Assembly: GCA_900552305.1 (NCBI GenBank)
Contig: URZD01000025.1
Span: forward strand, 1-16,817
DNA from: an uncultured Eubacteriales bacterium
GTDB lineage: Bacteria > Bacillota > Clostridia > Monoglobales > Monoglobaceae
DNA: 16,817 nt
Direction of reading: 5' to 3'
The translations under genes and the position numbers were made by a program. Under the pieces are notes generated by a model. It was not told the origin of the DNA. It was given only the letters and a program-made list of their open reading frames with translations, and made no database searches. Within the stretch, counting starts at the first letter, position 1, and every line of letters starts with the position of its first letter. Positions 6,641 to 14,908 of the stretch are shown here, piece after piece.

Positions 6641-6707
6641 TATCCGCGGTTTGCGATGCGGGAGCGTTTTTTAAAAGATAGAATTTTAATGAAAAGGAGC
6701 AGAAAAG

Positions 6708-7574
6708 ATGATAAAGATAATGACGGATTTGTCGGCGGACGTGCCGAAGGATGTTGCGGAAAAGTTGGGGATTGCGGTTTTGCCGTTTTATATCAATGCG
6801 GAGGAGCGAAGCATACTTGCGGGCGAGGACTACACGCCGCAGATGTTTTATGACGAGTTCGGAGAGGCGGACGAAATGCCGTCCACAAGCCAGGCAACGC
6901 CGGAGATACTCGAAAATATGTACCGCGACTGCGGAAAGGATAATCAGATTATTCACATTACAATCCCCGCAAACGGCAGCGGAATTGTGAACACGGCAAG
7001 AATGGTGTCGGCGCAGCTGATTGAGGACGAGGGCTTTGACATAACGGTTGCGGATTCCAGTATGTACAGCTACGGAATCGGCGCGAATGTTGTTGCGGCG
7101 GCTGAAATGGCAAGGGACGGGGGGACAAAGGCATATACGGTACTCGCGTTTCTTAAAGAGCGTTTCGAGAATGACAAGGTTTATTTCATTGTTGACGATT
7201 TGAAATTTCTGCAAAAGGGCGGAAGAATAAAGGCAACTACAATGGTTATCTCCAAGGTGCTTGACATAAAGCCGATACTTTACTCAAACGACGGACTTGT
7301 TGAGGCGTTTGCAAAGGTGCGCGGAATTAAGAAGGCAATCGCTAAAATGGTGGATTTGACCGAGGAAAAGATTGATGACGCGGAGAATGCGACCGTATAT
7401 GTAATGCACGCAAACGCTCCCGAAAGGGCGGAAATAACGGCAAAGATGATAGAGGAAAGAATCCACCCCGCAAAAATCGTATTTTGCGAGGTAGGTCCCG
7501 TTATTACCTGCCATGCGGGTCCGGGCGTTTTCGGAGTTTATTTCAGACACAAAAAACAGGAAAAGAATGGTTGA
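6708..7574 (+). CDS. DegV-family fatty-acid-binding protein (FakB-like)
   Basis: DegV/FakB proteins bind a fatty acid in a deep pocket; in the Fak system FakB presents it to the kinase FakA. The 288-residue length is typical. Conserved features: N-terminal TDLSADVP, the TSQ loop (60-62), SG at 91-92, DSS (116-118), LKFLQKGGRI (165-174), and the C-terminal GPVITCHAGPG segment with H269, equivalent to the GPVIGxHxGPG of other members. AAGGAG at 6694-6699 lies 8 bases before the ATG. No fakA (DhaL-type kinase) is seen in the window, so whether it works in fatty acid incorporation is open. It is spaced by only 6 bases from the DUF4364 gene, which suggests co-translation. Confidence 0.93.
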   Translation: MIKIMTDLSADVPKDVAEKLGIAVLPFYINAEERSILAGEDYTPQMFYDEFGEADEMPSTSQATPEILENMYRDCGKDNQIIHITIPANGSGIVNTARMVSAQLIEDEGFDITVADSSMYSYGIGANVVAAAEMARDGGTKAYTVLAFLKERFENDKVYFIVDDLKFLQKGGRIKATTMVISKVLDIKPILYSNDGLVEAFAKVRGIKKAIAKMVDLTEEKIDDAENATVYVMHANAPERAEITAKMIEERIHPAKIVFCEVGPVITCHAGPGVFGVYFRHKKQEKNG

Positions 7575-7580
7575 TAAGTA

Positions 7581-8180
7581 ATGTATCTTGAAAAGGAAGA
7601 AATGAAATTTGCGGCTCTGTACACGGTGAAGCAGTACAAGGCTCCGCTTTCGATGAGCCGCATATACGAAATACTGACGTGGGACGGTCAGGTCATGGAA
7701 TATTTTGACCTTGCCGCTGTGCTTGACGAGCTTTTGGAGGACGGCTACCTTGAAAAAAAGTTCTACCGTGACGAGGAAGCGTTTTATCTGACCAAAGACG
7801 GCGAGTCGGCGGACCTGTTTTTTAAAAAGCGTGTGCCTTTCAGCGTAAGGCACAATATTGACGAGGTAATCGGACATATCAGATATGACGAGCTGGCAGC
7901 TCCCGACGCGGTGCGCGCCGAGGTGATTCCGGTCACGGAGGAGCTGTACGGCGCAAAATGCACGATTGTCGAGGGGCGCGCGACCATGCTCGACATGGTT
8001 ATAAATATGGGAACAAAGGCACAGGCGCAGTGGGTCGCGGACTATTTTAAGGAAAATGCGGACGAAATCTACGCGGCGATAATTGACGCCTGCGTTCCGG
8101 ATGACGGAGAAATAGACAACAAAAAAAGCGCCGAGCAAAAAAAGGAGCTTAAACGGATGTGGAAAAAGCGCAAGCTTTGA
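7581..8180 (+). CDS. DUF4364 family protein (winged-helix-like, clostridial)
   Basis: The 199-residue protein resembles the DUF4364 family, which is largely clostridial and uncharacterised. Residues about 5-75 have the pattern of a winged helix: a first helix KFAALYTVKQYKAPLSM, a recognition-like helix EYFDLAAVLDELLEDGYL, and a beta hairpin ending in FYLTKDGE. The middle part probably forms an alpha-beta domain with EVIPVTEELYGAKC. The C-terminus is a lysine-rich helix (KKSAEQKKELKRMWKKRK). A role in transcription is an inference from fold only. There is no Shine-Dalgarno site close to the ATG at 7581, so coupling to degV, whose stop is 6 bases upstream, is likely. The family assignment is from remembered pattern, not a search. 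Confidence 0.75.
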   Translation: MYLEKEEMKFAALYTVKQYKAPLSMSRIYEILTWDGQVMEYFDLAAVLDELLEDGYLEKKFYRDEEAFYLTKDGESADLFFKKRVPFSVRHNIDEVIGHIRYDELAAPDAVRAEVIPVTEELYGAKCTIVEGRATMLDMVINMGTKAQAQWVADYFKENADEIYAAIIDACVPDDGEIDNKKSAEQKKELKRMWKKRKL

Positions 8181-8230
8181 TTTTGCGCTGATGCGGGAAA
8201 CTACGGAAGAGCCGATTCTGACAGCCGAAC

Positions 8231-8276
8231 GCGATGCGGGCGCGGAAGGAGTACCCGTATTGCGGAAAGGGCAACA
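8231..8276 (+). repeat. Spacer module D (similar to part of 5139-5215)
   Basis: The ordered words GCGAT, GGCG, GAA, TAC, TGCGGAAAGG and GCAACA match GCGAT, GGCG, GAA, TAC, TGCGGACAGG and GCAACA of module C, with short insertions and deletions. The module lies in the 211-base DUF4364-mnmG spacer, which otherwise holds two small hairpins (8285-8296, 8351-8363) and no clear promoter or terminator. Confidence 0.35.
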
Positions 8277-8284
8277 CGGACAGC

Positions 8285-8296
8285 GCGCGAAAGCGC
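8285..8296 (+). other. GAAA-tetraloop hairpin upstream of mnmG
   Basis: GCGC (8285-8288) and GCGC (8293-8296) enclose GAAA, a stable GNRA tetraloop. A second stem TCGGA / TCCGA with an AAT loop lies at 8351-8363, 15 bases before the mnmG ribosome binding site. Both would lie in the mnmG leader. No known riboswitch architecture is recognisable. Confidence 0.3.
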
Positions 8297-8391
8297 ATTT
8301 ACAAATCGGAAACGGCGGCGCAAGGACGTGCAAATGTGCGGCTGAAAAAATCGGAAATTCCGAAAACGAAAATATGAAAGAGGTAACGAAA

Positions 8392-10269
8392 TTGTTTACA
8401 GCAGACAGCTATGATGTAGTGGTAGTGGGCGGAGGTCATGCGGGAATTGAAGCGTCGTTCGCGTCGGAAAGGCTCGGCATGAAAACCTGTCTTTTTTCAA
8501 TCAGTCTTGACAGCGTGGCAAACCTTCCTTGCAATCCGAGCATAGGCGGCACGGCAAAGGGACACCTTGTCCGCGAGATAGACGCTTTGGGCGGCGAGAT
8601 GGGAAGGGCGGCGGACGCAACCCTTATACAGTCGCGGATACTCAACAAGGGCAAAGGTCCCGCAGTGTATTCGCTGCGCGCGCAGATAGACAGGCGCAGA
8701 TACCAGACAGAGATGAAACACCGCCTTGAGCTGTGCGAGGGTCTTGACGTGCGCCAGGGCGAGATTGTCAGGGTAAATCTTGACGGCGACGGCAACGTCT
8801 GTTCGGTTGACACAAGAATGGGCGCAAGGTATATGTGCCGCGCCGCGATAATCAGCACGGGTACATACCTTAAATCAAACGTGATTGTGGGCGAGTTCAG
8901 CATGGAAAGCGGTCCGGACGGAGTTTTTCCGTCAGTCGGTCTGTCGGCGGCTCTTGCGGAAATCGGCGTAGAGCTGCGGCGGTTTAAAACAGGCACGCCC
9001 CCGCGCGTAAACAGACGGAGCATTGACTTTGACGGACTGGAGGTACAGGAGGGCGACGAAAAAATCACGCCGTTCTCGTTTGAAACCGAGGGCGGACTTG
9101 AAAACAGGGTAGTATGTCATGTGACATATACCAATGCGGACACACATAAAATAATTATGGACAACATTCACCGCTCGCCGCTGTACGGCGGAATGATAAA
9201 GGGTATAGGCCCACGCTACTGCCCGTCAATCGAGGATAAAATAATGAGATTCCGCGACAAGGAGCGGCATCAGCTGTTTATAGAGCCTATGGGCGAGGAC
9301 ACCGAGGAAATGTATATACAGGGATTTTCGAGCAGTCTGCCGGAGGATGTTCAGCTTAAAATGCTGCACTCGCTTAAAGGACTTGAAAATGCGCAGGTTA
9401 CAAGGTGCGCGTATGCGATAGAGTACGACTGCTGTAACCCCTTGCAGCTTAAACCGACACTGGAGTTCAAAAAAATCGGCGGTCTTTACGGCGCGGGTCA
9501 GTTCAACGGCACGTCAGGCTACGAGGAGGCGGCGGCGCAGGGTATAGTCGCGGGGATAAACGCGGCGCTTAAGCTGAAGGGTGAGGAGCCGATGATACTT
9601 GACCGAAGCGACGCGTATATCGGTACTCTGATTGATGACCTTGTTACAAAGGGAACGAACGAGCCATACCGAATGATGACGTCAAGGTCGGAGTATCGGC
9701 TGCTGCTGCGTCAGGACAACGCGGATATGCGGCTTACGCCGATAGGACGCAGGGTGGGACTGATTTCGGACGGGAGATACGCGCGGTTTTTGGAGAAAAA
9801 ACGTCTGATTGACGAGGAACGCGAAAGACTGGCTCACGTTGTGTTTCCGCCGTCCGAGAAGGTGTGCGGATTCCTTGACAGAATGGGAAGTACGCGGATT
9901 ACTACGGGAATACACGCGACCGACCTTTTAAAAAGACCGGAAATAACATATGCCGAAATGGCGGAGATTGACGCCGGTCGCCCGAGCCTTCCCGATGATG
10001 TCTGCGAGCAGGTGGAAATCAGCATAAAGTATGACGGATATATAAACCGTCAGATTATCCAGGCAAACCGCTTTAAAAAGCTGGAGAACAAAAAGCTGCC
10101 GGAGGATATATGCTATGCGGAGATAGAAGGACTGCGGATTGAGGCGCGTCAGAAGCTGGAAAAAATCAGACCGGTATCAATCGGTCAGGCATCGAGAATA
10201 TCGGGCGTATCGCCGGCGGACGTTGCGGTGCTTGTGGTGTACATGAAAAGCCGAAGGGAAAAGAAATAA
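8392..10269 (+). CDS. mnmG: tRNA uridine-5-carboxymethylaminomethyl(34) synthesis enzyme MnmG (GidA), TTG start
   Basis: MnmG is an FAD enzyme that, with the GTPase MnmE, installs the (carboxymethyl)aminomethyl group on wobble uridine 34 of tRNA. Motifs: FAD-binding GGGHAG (13-18), NLPCNPSIGG with C47, FKTGTPPRVN, GPRYCPSIEDK with C277, AGQFNGTSGYEEAAAQG, and EPYRMMTSRSEYRLLLRQDNAD (residues after EPYR form the family signature). The start is the TTG at 8392: AAAGAGGT at 8378-8384 lies 7 bases upstream, the length becomes 625 residues, and both catalytic cysteines fall at exactly the E. coli numbers 47 and 277. An in-frame ATG at 8374 has no ribosome binding site. The frame stays open to 8191, but that extension looks non-coding. 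mnmE and rsmG, the usual neighbours, are absent here; the next gene overlaps by one base. Confidence 0.96.
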   Translation: MFTADSYDVVVVGGGHAGIEASFASERLGMKTCLFSISLDSVANLPCNPSIGGTAKGHLVREIDALGGEMGRAADATLIQSRILNKGKGPAVYSLRAQIDRRRYQTEMKHRLELCEGLDVRQGEIVRVNLDGDGNVCSVDTRMGARYMCRAAIISTGTYLKSNVIVGEFSMESGPDGVFPSVGLSAALAEIGVELRRFKTGTPPRVNRRSIDFDGLEVQEGDEKITPFSFETEGGLENRVVCHVTYTNADTHKIIMDNIHRSPLYGGMIKGIGPRYCPSIEDKIMRFRDKERHQLFIEPMGEDTEEMYIQGFSSSLPEDVQLKMLHSLKGLENAQVTRCAYAIEYDCCNPLQLKPTLEFKKIGGLYGAGQFNGTSGYEEAAAQGIVAGINAALKLKGEEPMILDRSDAYIGTLIDDLVTKGTNEPYRMMTSRSEYRLLLRQDNADMRLTPIGRRVGLISDGRYARFLEKKRLIDEERERLAHVVFPPSEKVCGFLDRMGSTRITTGIHATDLLKRPEITYAEMAEIDAGRPSLPDDVCEQVEISIKYDGYINRQIIQANRFKKLENKKLPEDICYAEIEGLRIEARQKLEKIRPVSIGQASRISGVSPADVAVLVVYMKSRREKK

Positions 10270-11195
10270 TGAAGAAAATTGTTGTGGGCGGAAACGATGC
10301 GGGGCAGAGGACAGACAAGTTTTTGACCAAGCTGCTTTACGGAGTCCCCGCCGGAATGATTTATAAATGGCTGCGCAAAAAGCGGGTCAAGGTGAACGGC
10401 AAAAGGGCTGACGGCGCATACCGACTGGCGGACGGCGATGTGTTGGAGCTTTATATAAACGATGAATTTTTTGCGGAGAACGAGAAAAGGAAATCGGCTC
10501 TGCCCGCGTACCTTCTTGAAGGGCGCGAGCTGCGGGTCGTGTATGAGGACGGCAATATCTTGGTTGCGGATAAGCCGTCGGGACTTTCGGCGCACAGTCC
10601 GTTCGGAACGGACGGCGATTGCCTGATTTACAGAATACAGGCGTATTTGTACCAAAATGGCGAGTTTGACCCAAGAACTGAAAACACATTTTCGCCCGCG
10701 CTTTGTAACCGTATCGACCGCAATACCTCGGGACTTGTGATTGCCGCGAAGAACGCGGCGGCGCTGCGCGGAATAAACGAAAAAATACGCAACCGCGAGA
10801 TAGAAAAATACTATATTCTAAGGACGGAGGGCGTTATGTCGCCGAGGTCGGGAACGCTTGAAGGCTATATATTAAAGGACGAAAAAACGCACTCGGTAAA
10901 ATTCTTTAAAAATGAGGTAAAGGGCGCGAAACGCGCGGCGACAGAGTACCGCGTGCTTGATGACGGCGGACTGACCGAGGTACGTCTTTTGACCGGGCGC
11001 ACGCACCAGATACGCGCGTCATTTGCGGCGGCGGGACACCCGCTCTGCGGCGATGTGAGGTACGGTGCGCAAAAAAACGGAGGAAAAGACTTTCAGGATT
11101 TGAGAGCCTATAAAATAGTTTTCAGTTTCAAAACGCCGTCCGCGGAGCTTGGCTACCTTGACGGCAAAGCGATTGAAACCGAAAAACATATATAA
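10269..11195 (+). CDS. RluA-family pseudouridine synthase (RluC/RluD-like)
   Basis: This enzyme isomerises uridine to pseudouridine in rRNA or tRNA. The 308-residue protein has an N-terminal S4 RNA-binding domain (about 14-65, with GMIYKWLRKKRVKVNG) and a catalytic domain with the RluA signature NRIDRNTSGLVI, where D150 is the catalytic aspartate. RTHQIR (244-249) and the GHPLCGDVRYG segment complete the active site. The ATG overlaps the last base of the mnmG stop (TAATG), so translation is coupled; AAGGG at 10254-10258 may help. The target position cannot be assigned from sequence: RluC, RluD and a clostridial paralogue remain possible. The S4 domain points away from the tRNA-specific TruC and RluA subgroups. 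Confidence 0.93.
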   Translation: MKKIVVGGNDAGQRTDKFLTKLLYGVPAGMIYKWLRKKRVKVNGKRADGAYRLADGDVLELYINDEFFAENEKRKSALPAYLLEGRELRVVYEDGNILVADKPSGLSAHSPFGTDGDCLIYRIQAYLYQNGEFDPRTENTFSPALCNRIDRNTSGLVIAAKNAAALRGINEKIRNREIEKYYILRTEGVMSPRSGTLEGYILKDEKTHSVKFFKNEVKGAKRAATEYRVLDDGGLTEVRLLTGRTHQIRASFAAAGHPLCGDVRYGAQKNGGKDFQDLRAYKIVFSFKTPSAELGYLDGKAIETEKHI

Positions 11196-11208
11196 CGGAG
11201 AAAACGGT

Positions 11209-14200
11209 ATGAACTGGACAAAGGAGCAAAGAGAGGCAATCGAATACGGCGGCGAGAACATTCTTCTTGCGGCGGCGGCAGGCTCGGGTAAGACTGCGGT
11301 TTTGGTGCAGCGCATAATCGAGCTTATCAGTCCGATGCGCGCTGACGGAACAAAAAACGAAAACCCCGCCGACATTGGCGAGCTGCTTGTTCTGACCTTT
11401 ACGGACGCGGCGGCGAGCGAGATGCGCGATAAAATTGCAAACGCGATACGTTCGGCGCTGGAGCAAAACCCGGAGGACAGACATCTTAAAAAGCAGAGCA
11501 TAATGGTGAACTCTGCGGATATTTCCACAATACATTCGTTTTGCCTTAACGTGCTGAAAAGCAACATTCATCTGACCGATTTGCCGGTTGATTTTGTACC
11601 CGCTTCAAACGAGGAAAGCACAATGCTGCTTTCAGACGCGATAGACAGCGTTTTAGAGCGGTACTACAGCCGCATAGACAGAGACAGCTCGTTTGAACGG
11701 CTTGTTATGGGTTATGGCGGACTGAAAAACGATTCGGATTTAAGGTCGCTCATTATCTCAACGCTGAAATTTGCAAAGAGTATGCCGTATCCCGCGGCGT
11801 GGCTTTGCGGCGCAGCAGCAATGTACAGGCGCACCGCGAAGGAGGGCAGCCTTGACAGCGCATGGCAGGACGCGGCGGCGGAGTTGCTTGACCGCTATAC
11901 TGCGGAGCTTGAAAACGTGTACTCGGTAATATGCGAGCGCACGGAAAGTCTGCTCGGCGATGAGCATCCGTACTGCGAATTTTTCCGCCGCGAGTCGGCA
12001 TATGTACTCGGAGTGATGAAGGGCGCGGAGCACACATATGACGGCATAAGGCGCGCCGTATACTCAATCGCGTTTGACAAGATAGCATCAACGCCGAGAA
12101 ACACGGATGCCGAAACAAAGAGTATTCAAAAGTATATTCAGTCGCTGCGCAAGGAAGCAAAGGACGCGGTAAAGGAGCTTCAGGGAGTGTTTGCCCGCGA
12201 CGGAGAGACAGAGGCGGCGCGGATTGCGGAGTGCTATCCCATGCTGAGGACGCTTAAAAATATTATTCTGACGGTTGAAAGAGCGTATAAAAAGAACAAA
12301 TACAGCAAGGGTCTGGTGGATTTTAACGATTTGGAGCATGAGGCGCTGCGGCTGCTTGCGGACAGGGACGGAAATCCTACCGAAACCGCGCTTGCGCTGC
12401 GTGACAAATACCGCGAAATCCTTGTCGATGAATACCAGGACACAAACAACATACAGGACACAATATTCCGCGCGGTGTCGCGGGACAATACAAATATATT
12501 TATGGTCGGCGACATAAAGCAGAGCATATACAAGTTCCGAAACGCCGTACCCGCACTGTTTTCGGAAAAGTACGCGGCGTACGGTACGGAAAGGAATGCG
12601 GGACGCCTTATACGGCTGTTTAAGAATTTCCGCAGCCGCGAGGGAATAGTCAACGCGGTAAACTATATCTTTGGCGGAATAATGAGCCGCGCGGTCGGCG
12701 ATGTCAGCTACACGGACGAGGAATATCTGCGCTTTGGCGCGGAGTATTATCCCGTGCCCGAAAACGCGGCGGCTTTGGACACGGAGCTGCACTTAATTTG
12801 CGCGGGCGGCGAGCTTGCGGACGGCGAAACCGTTCCCGAGTGCCTTGAAGGGAAGGACAAAACCTATTTTGAGGCGGAGCTGTGCGCAAAGAGAATACGC
12901 GATATAACGGACGGCAAATTTACGGTGTACGACAAAAACACCGGCGAGTGCCGCGCCGCGGAGTACCGCGACATTGTAATTCTTATCCGAAGTCCGAAAA
13001 AGGCGGCTCCGATTTTTGAGGAGGTGTTGAGCCGATATTCCATACCGGTATATACGCAGGTGGGCAAGAGCTATCTGTCATCGCCGGAGGTGCTGACGGT
13101 GATGTCCGTACTCCGGGCGGTGGACAATCCGAGGTGTGACATACCTCTGATTGCGGCAATGCGTTCGCCGATTTGGGGATTCAGTCCGGACGAGCTTGCC
13201 GAAATCAGATGCGCAAACAGAAAATGCGACTTTTACGGTGCGGTTAAGGAGTCAGCCGACTCGGGGTGCGAAAAGGCGGCGGGATTTCTTGCCGATTTGG
13301 ACGAGCTTCGTAAAATGTCGGGCTTTTTGGGCGTGGACAGGCTGATACACGAGATTTATTACGGGTACGGCTACTATGCCTATACCGGAGCAATGGAGCG
13401 CGGTGAGGAACGGCGGGCAAATCTGCGCCTGCTTTACGAGCGTGCGGCGGAATTTGAACATACAAAGCTGAGCGGACTGTTCAGCTTTATGAACTATATA
13501 GAAACGGTGAAAAAAAGCGGCGGCGACCTGACTCCCGCCCGAATCTTCGGCGAGGGCGACAATGTGGTGCGTATCATGAGCGACCATAAGTCAAAGGGGT
13601 TGGAGTTCCCGGTTGTAATACTTGCGGATATTTGTCACAAATTCAATGCGGACGACTTAAAACCCGCGGTTTTGCGGCATGAGTCGCTTGGTATAGGCAT
13701 GGATTATGTTGACGCAAAGCGGCGGGTCAGATACCCCACAATCAGTCGCACACTTGTAAAAATGCGGCTTAAATCGGAGCTTGTGTCGGAGGAAATGCGG
13801 GTTTTGTATGTCGCTCTGACGCGGGCGCGGGAAAAGCTGATAATAATTTCCACGGTGGACGAGAGAGCAAAAAAGTGGCGGTCGCCGCTGCTTGACGGAA
13901 ACGGCAGGGCGCTTGAATCGTATGTACGCGGCTGCGAAAACTGTTTTGAATGGCTGACAGCGGCGCTTTTCCCACACAGGGGCGCGGAGAATATGCGCGA
14001 TTTCTGCGGTGCGGCGGCGGTGAATATCCGCGGCGGCGCGGAGTTCGGACTAAAGACATTTATATACGAAAACGCGGCAAAAATTCCGCTTGCGGCGCAC
14101 AGCACCGCGGCGGAGGACGCGGGCGGCGCGGAAAACGCCGCGGCTTTTTGCGGCGACAAAATTAAGGAGATTCTTGACTACGAATATCCGGGTCTTGCGG

Positions 14201-14832
14201 AGAGCGGGATTCCGGTAAAGGTATCGGTAAGCGAGGCAAAGCGTATGCAGACGGAGGACGGTGAGTACGTTCCGCGGCTTGAAGGACTGGAGCCGCAGAC
14301 GCTTTCCGAGCCGGAGGAAATTGTCGGAGCGGAGCGCGGAACGGTGGTGCATTTTGTGATTCAGTATGCGGACGAAAAGAAAATCCGCACGGCGGAGGAC
14401 GTGCGCGGACTGCTCTCAAAGATGTGCCGCGGCGGCGTAATCACGGAAAAACAGGCTGCGGCGGTTGACGCGGAGAGCGTGTGCCGGCTGTTTACGGGCG
14501 AGCTTGGACAAAGAATGTGCGCGGCGGACCGCGTGGAAAAGGAGTTCAGCTTTTACACCACGGCAAGCGCGGACGAGCTGTATCACAACGGCAGCAGCGC
14601 ACCCGTACTTTTGCAGGGAACGATTGACTGCTTCTTCACGGAGGGCGACAGGGTAATCCTGCTTGATTACAAGACGGACAAAGTGAAGGACGCGGCAGCG
14701 GCAAGGCAGCGCGCAGAGAGCTACAGAGTGCAGATGAAATACTATAAAAAGGGTCTTTCGGAGATTCTCGGAAGGCAGGTTGATGAGTGCTATCTCTATT
14801 TTCTGGAGTGCGGCACGGCGGTGGAAATGTAA
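11209..14832 (+). CDS. addA: ATP-dependent helicase/nuclease subunit A (AddA)
   Basis: AddA is the UvrD-type helicase and nuclease subunit of the AddAB complex, which resects double-strand breaks and responds to Chi. The protein has 1207 residues from ATG 11209, close to the 1232 of B. subtilis. Motifs: Walker A AAAAGSGKT (21-29), motif Ia LVLTFTDAAASEMR, STIHSFC, Walker B DEYQDTN (from 407), GDIKQSIYKFRNA, DHKSKGLEFPVVIL (motif V), LYVALTRAREKL (motif VI, from 866). The C-terminal RecB-type nuclease has H1048, D1140 and D1153-Y-K1155, so it appears catalytically complete. GGAG at 11197-11200 is 8 bases upstream; an in-frame ATG at 11149 lies inside the previous gene and is unlikely. The partner addB, normally directly upstream in Firmicutes, is absent from this window. 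Confidence 0.96.
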   Translation: MNWTKEQREAIEYGGENILLAAAAGSGKTAVLVQRIIELISPMRADGTKNENPADIGELLVLTFTDAAASEMRDKIANAIRSALEQNPEDRHLKKQSIMVNSADISTIHSFCLNVLKSNIHLTDLPVDFVPASNEESTMLLSDAIDSVLERYYSRIDRDSSFERLVMGYGGLKNDSDLRSLIISTLKFAKSMPYPAAWLCGAAAMYRRTAKEGSLDSAWQDAAAELLDRYTAELENVYSVICERTESLLGDEHPYCEFFRRESAYVLGVMKGAEHTYDGIRRAVYSIAFDKIASTPRNTDAETKSIQKYIQSLRKEAKDAVKELQGVFARDGETEAARIAECYPMLRTLKNIILTVERAYKKNKYSKGLVDFNDLEHEALRLLADRDGNPTETALALRDKYREILVDEYQDTNNIQDTIFRAVSRDNTNIFMVGDIKQSIYKFRNAVPALFSEKYAAYGTERNAGRLIRLFKNFRSREGIVNAVNYIFGGIMSRAVGDVSYTDEEYLRFGAEYYPVPENAAALDTELHLICAGGELADGETVPECLEGKDKTYFEAELCAKRIRDITDGKFTVYDKNTGECRAAEYRDIVILIRSPKKAAPIFEEVLSRYSIPVYTQVGKSYLSSPEVLTVMSVLRAVDNPRCDIPLIAAMRSPIWGFSPDELAEIRCANRKCDFYGAVKESADSGCEKAAGFLADLDELRKMSGFLGVDRLIHEIYYGYGYYAYTGAMERGEERRANLRLLYERAAEFEHTKLSGLFSFMNYIETVKKSGGDLTPARIFGEGDNVVRIMSDHKSKGLEFPVVILADICHKFNADDLKPAVLRHESLGIGMDYVDAKRRVRYPTISRTLVKMRLKSELVSEEMRVLYVALTRAREKLIIISTVDERAKKWRSPLLDGNGRALESYVRGCENCFEWLTAALFPHRGAENMRDFCGAAAVNIRGGAEFGLKTFIYENAAKIPLAAHSTAAEDAGGAENAAAFCGDKIKEILDYEYPGLAESGIPVKVSVSEAKRMQTEDGEYVPRLEGLEPQTLSEPEEIVGAERGTVVHFVIQYADEKKIRTAEDVRGLLSKMCRGGVITEKQAAAVDAESVCRLFTGELGQRMCAADRVEKEFSFYTTASADELYHNGSSAPVLLQGTIDCFFTEGDRVILLDYKTDKVKDAAAARQRAESYRVQMKYYKKGLSEILGRQVDECYLYFLECGTAVEM

Positions 14833-14845
14833 TTGAGTTTTCCCG

Positions 14846-14865
14846 GCGGCGGTAAAATCCGCCGC
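14846..14865 (+). terminator. Perfect GC-rich hairpin after addA (possible terminator lacking a T-tract)
   Basis: GCGGCGG (14846-14852) and CCGCCGC (14859-14865) form seven perfect G-C pairs around TAAAAT, 13 bases after the addA stop. The following bases ATAATGGG contain no U-run, so termination may be weak or the hairpin may protect the transcript end. The AAAATCCGCCG core is also found in the terminator at 228-263. Confidence 0.4.
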
Positions 14866-14908
14866 ATAATGGGTTGAACGAGTAACAATAAAGAAAGGCG
14901 GAGAAAAA

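Noticed and set aside
7284..8333. 349-codon open frame on the - strand across degV and the DUF4364 gene
   Set aside because: It is antisense to two well-supported genes, has an unlikely composition rich in Cys, His, Arg and Phe, and no plausible start signal. It is a mirror of the + strand codon pattern.
8191..8391. 67-residue N-terminal extension of MnmG, or a separate small gene
   Set aside because: The ribosome binding site and the catalytic cysteine numbering fit TTG 8392. The upstream segment resembles another spacer (module C) more than protein.
11149..11208. Earlier in-frame ATG for AddA
   Set aside because: It lies within the RluA-family gene, has no ribosome binding site, and would put 20 non-family residues before the conserved MNWTKEQREAI start.
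14866..14908. Promoter for the glycosyltransferase from TTGAAC at 14874
   Set aside because: No -10-like hexamer lies at 16-18 bases downstream; that position is occupied by the ribosome binding site.
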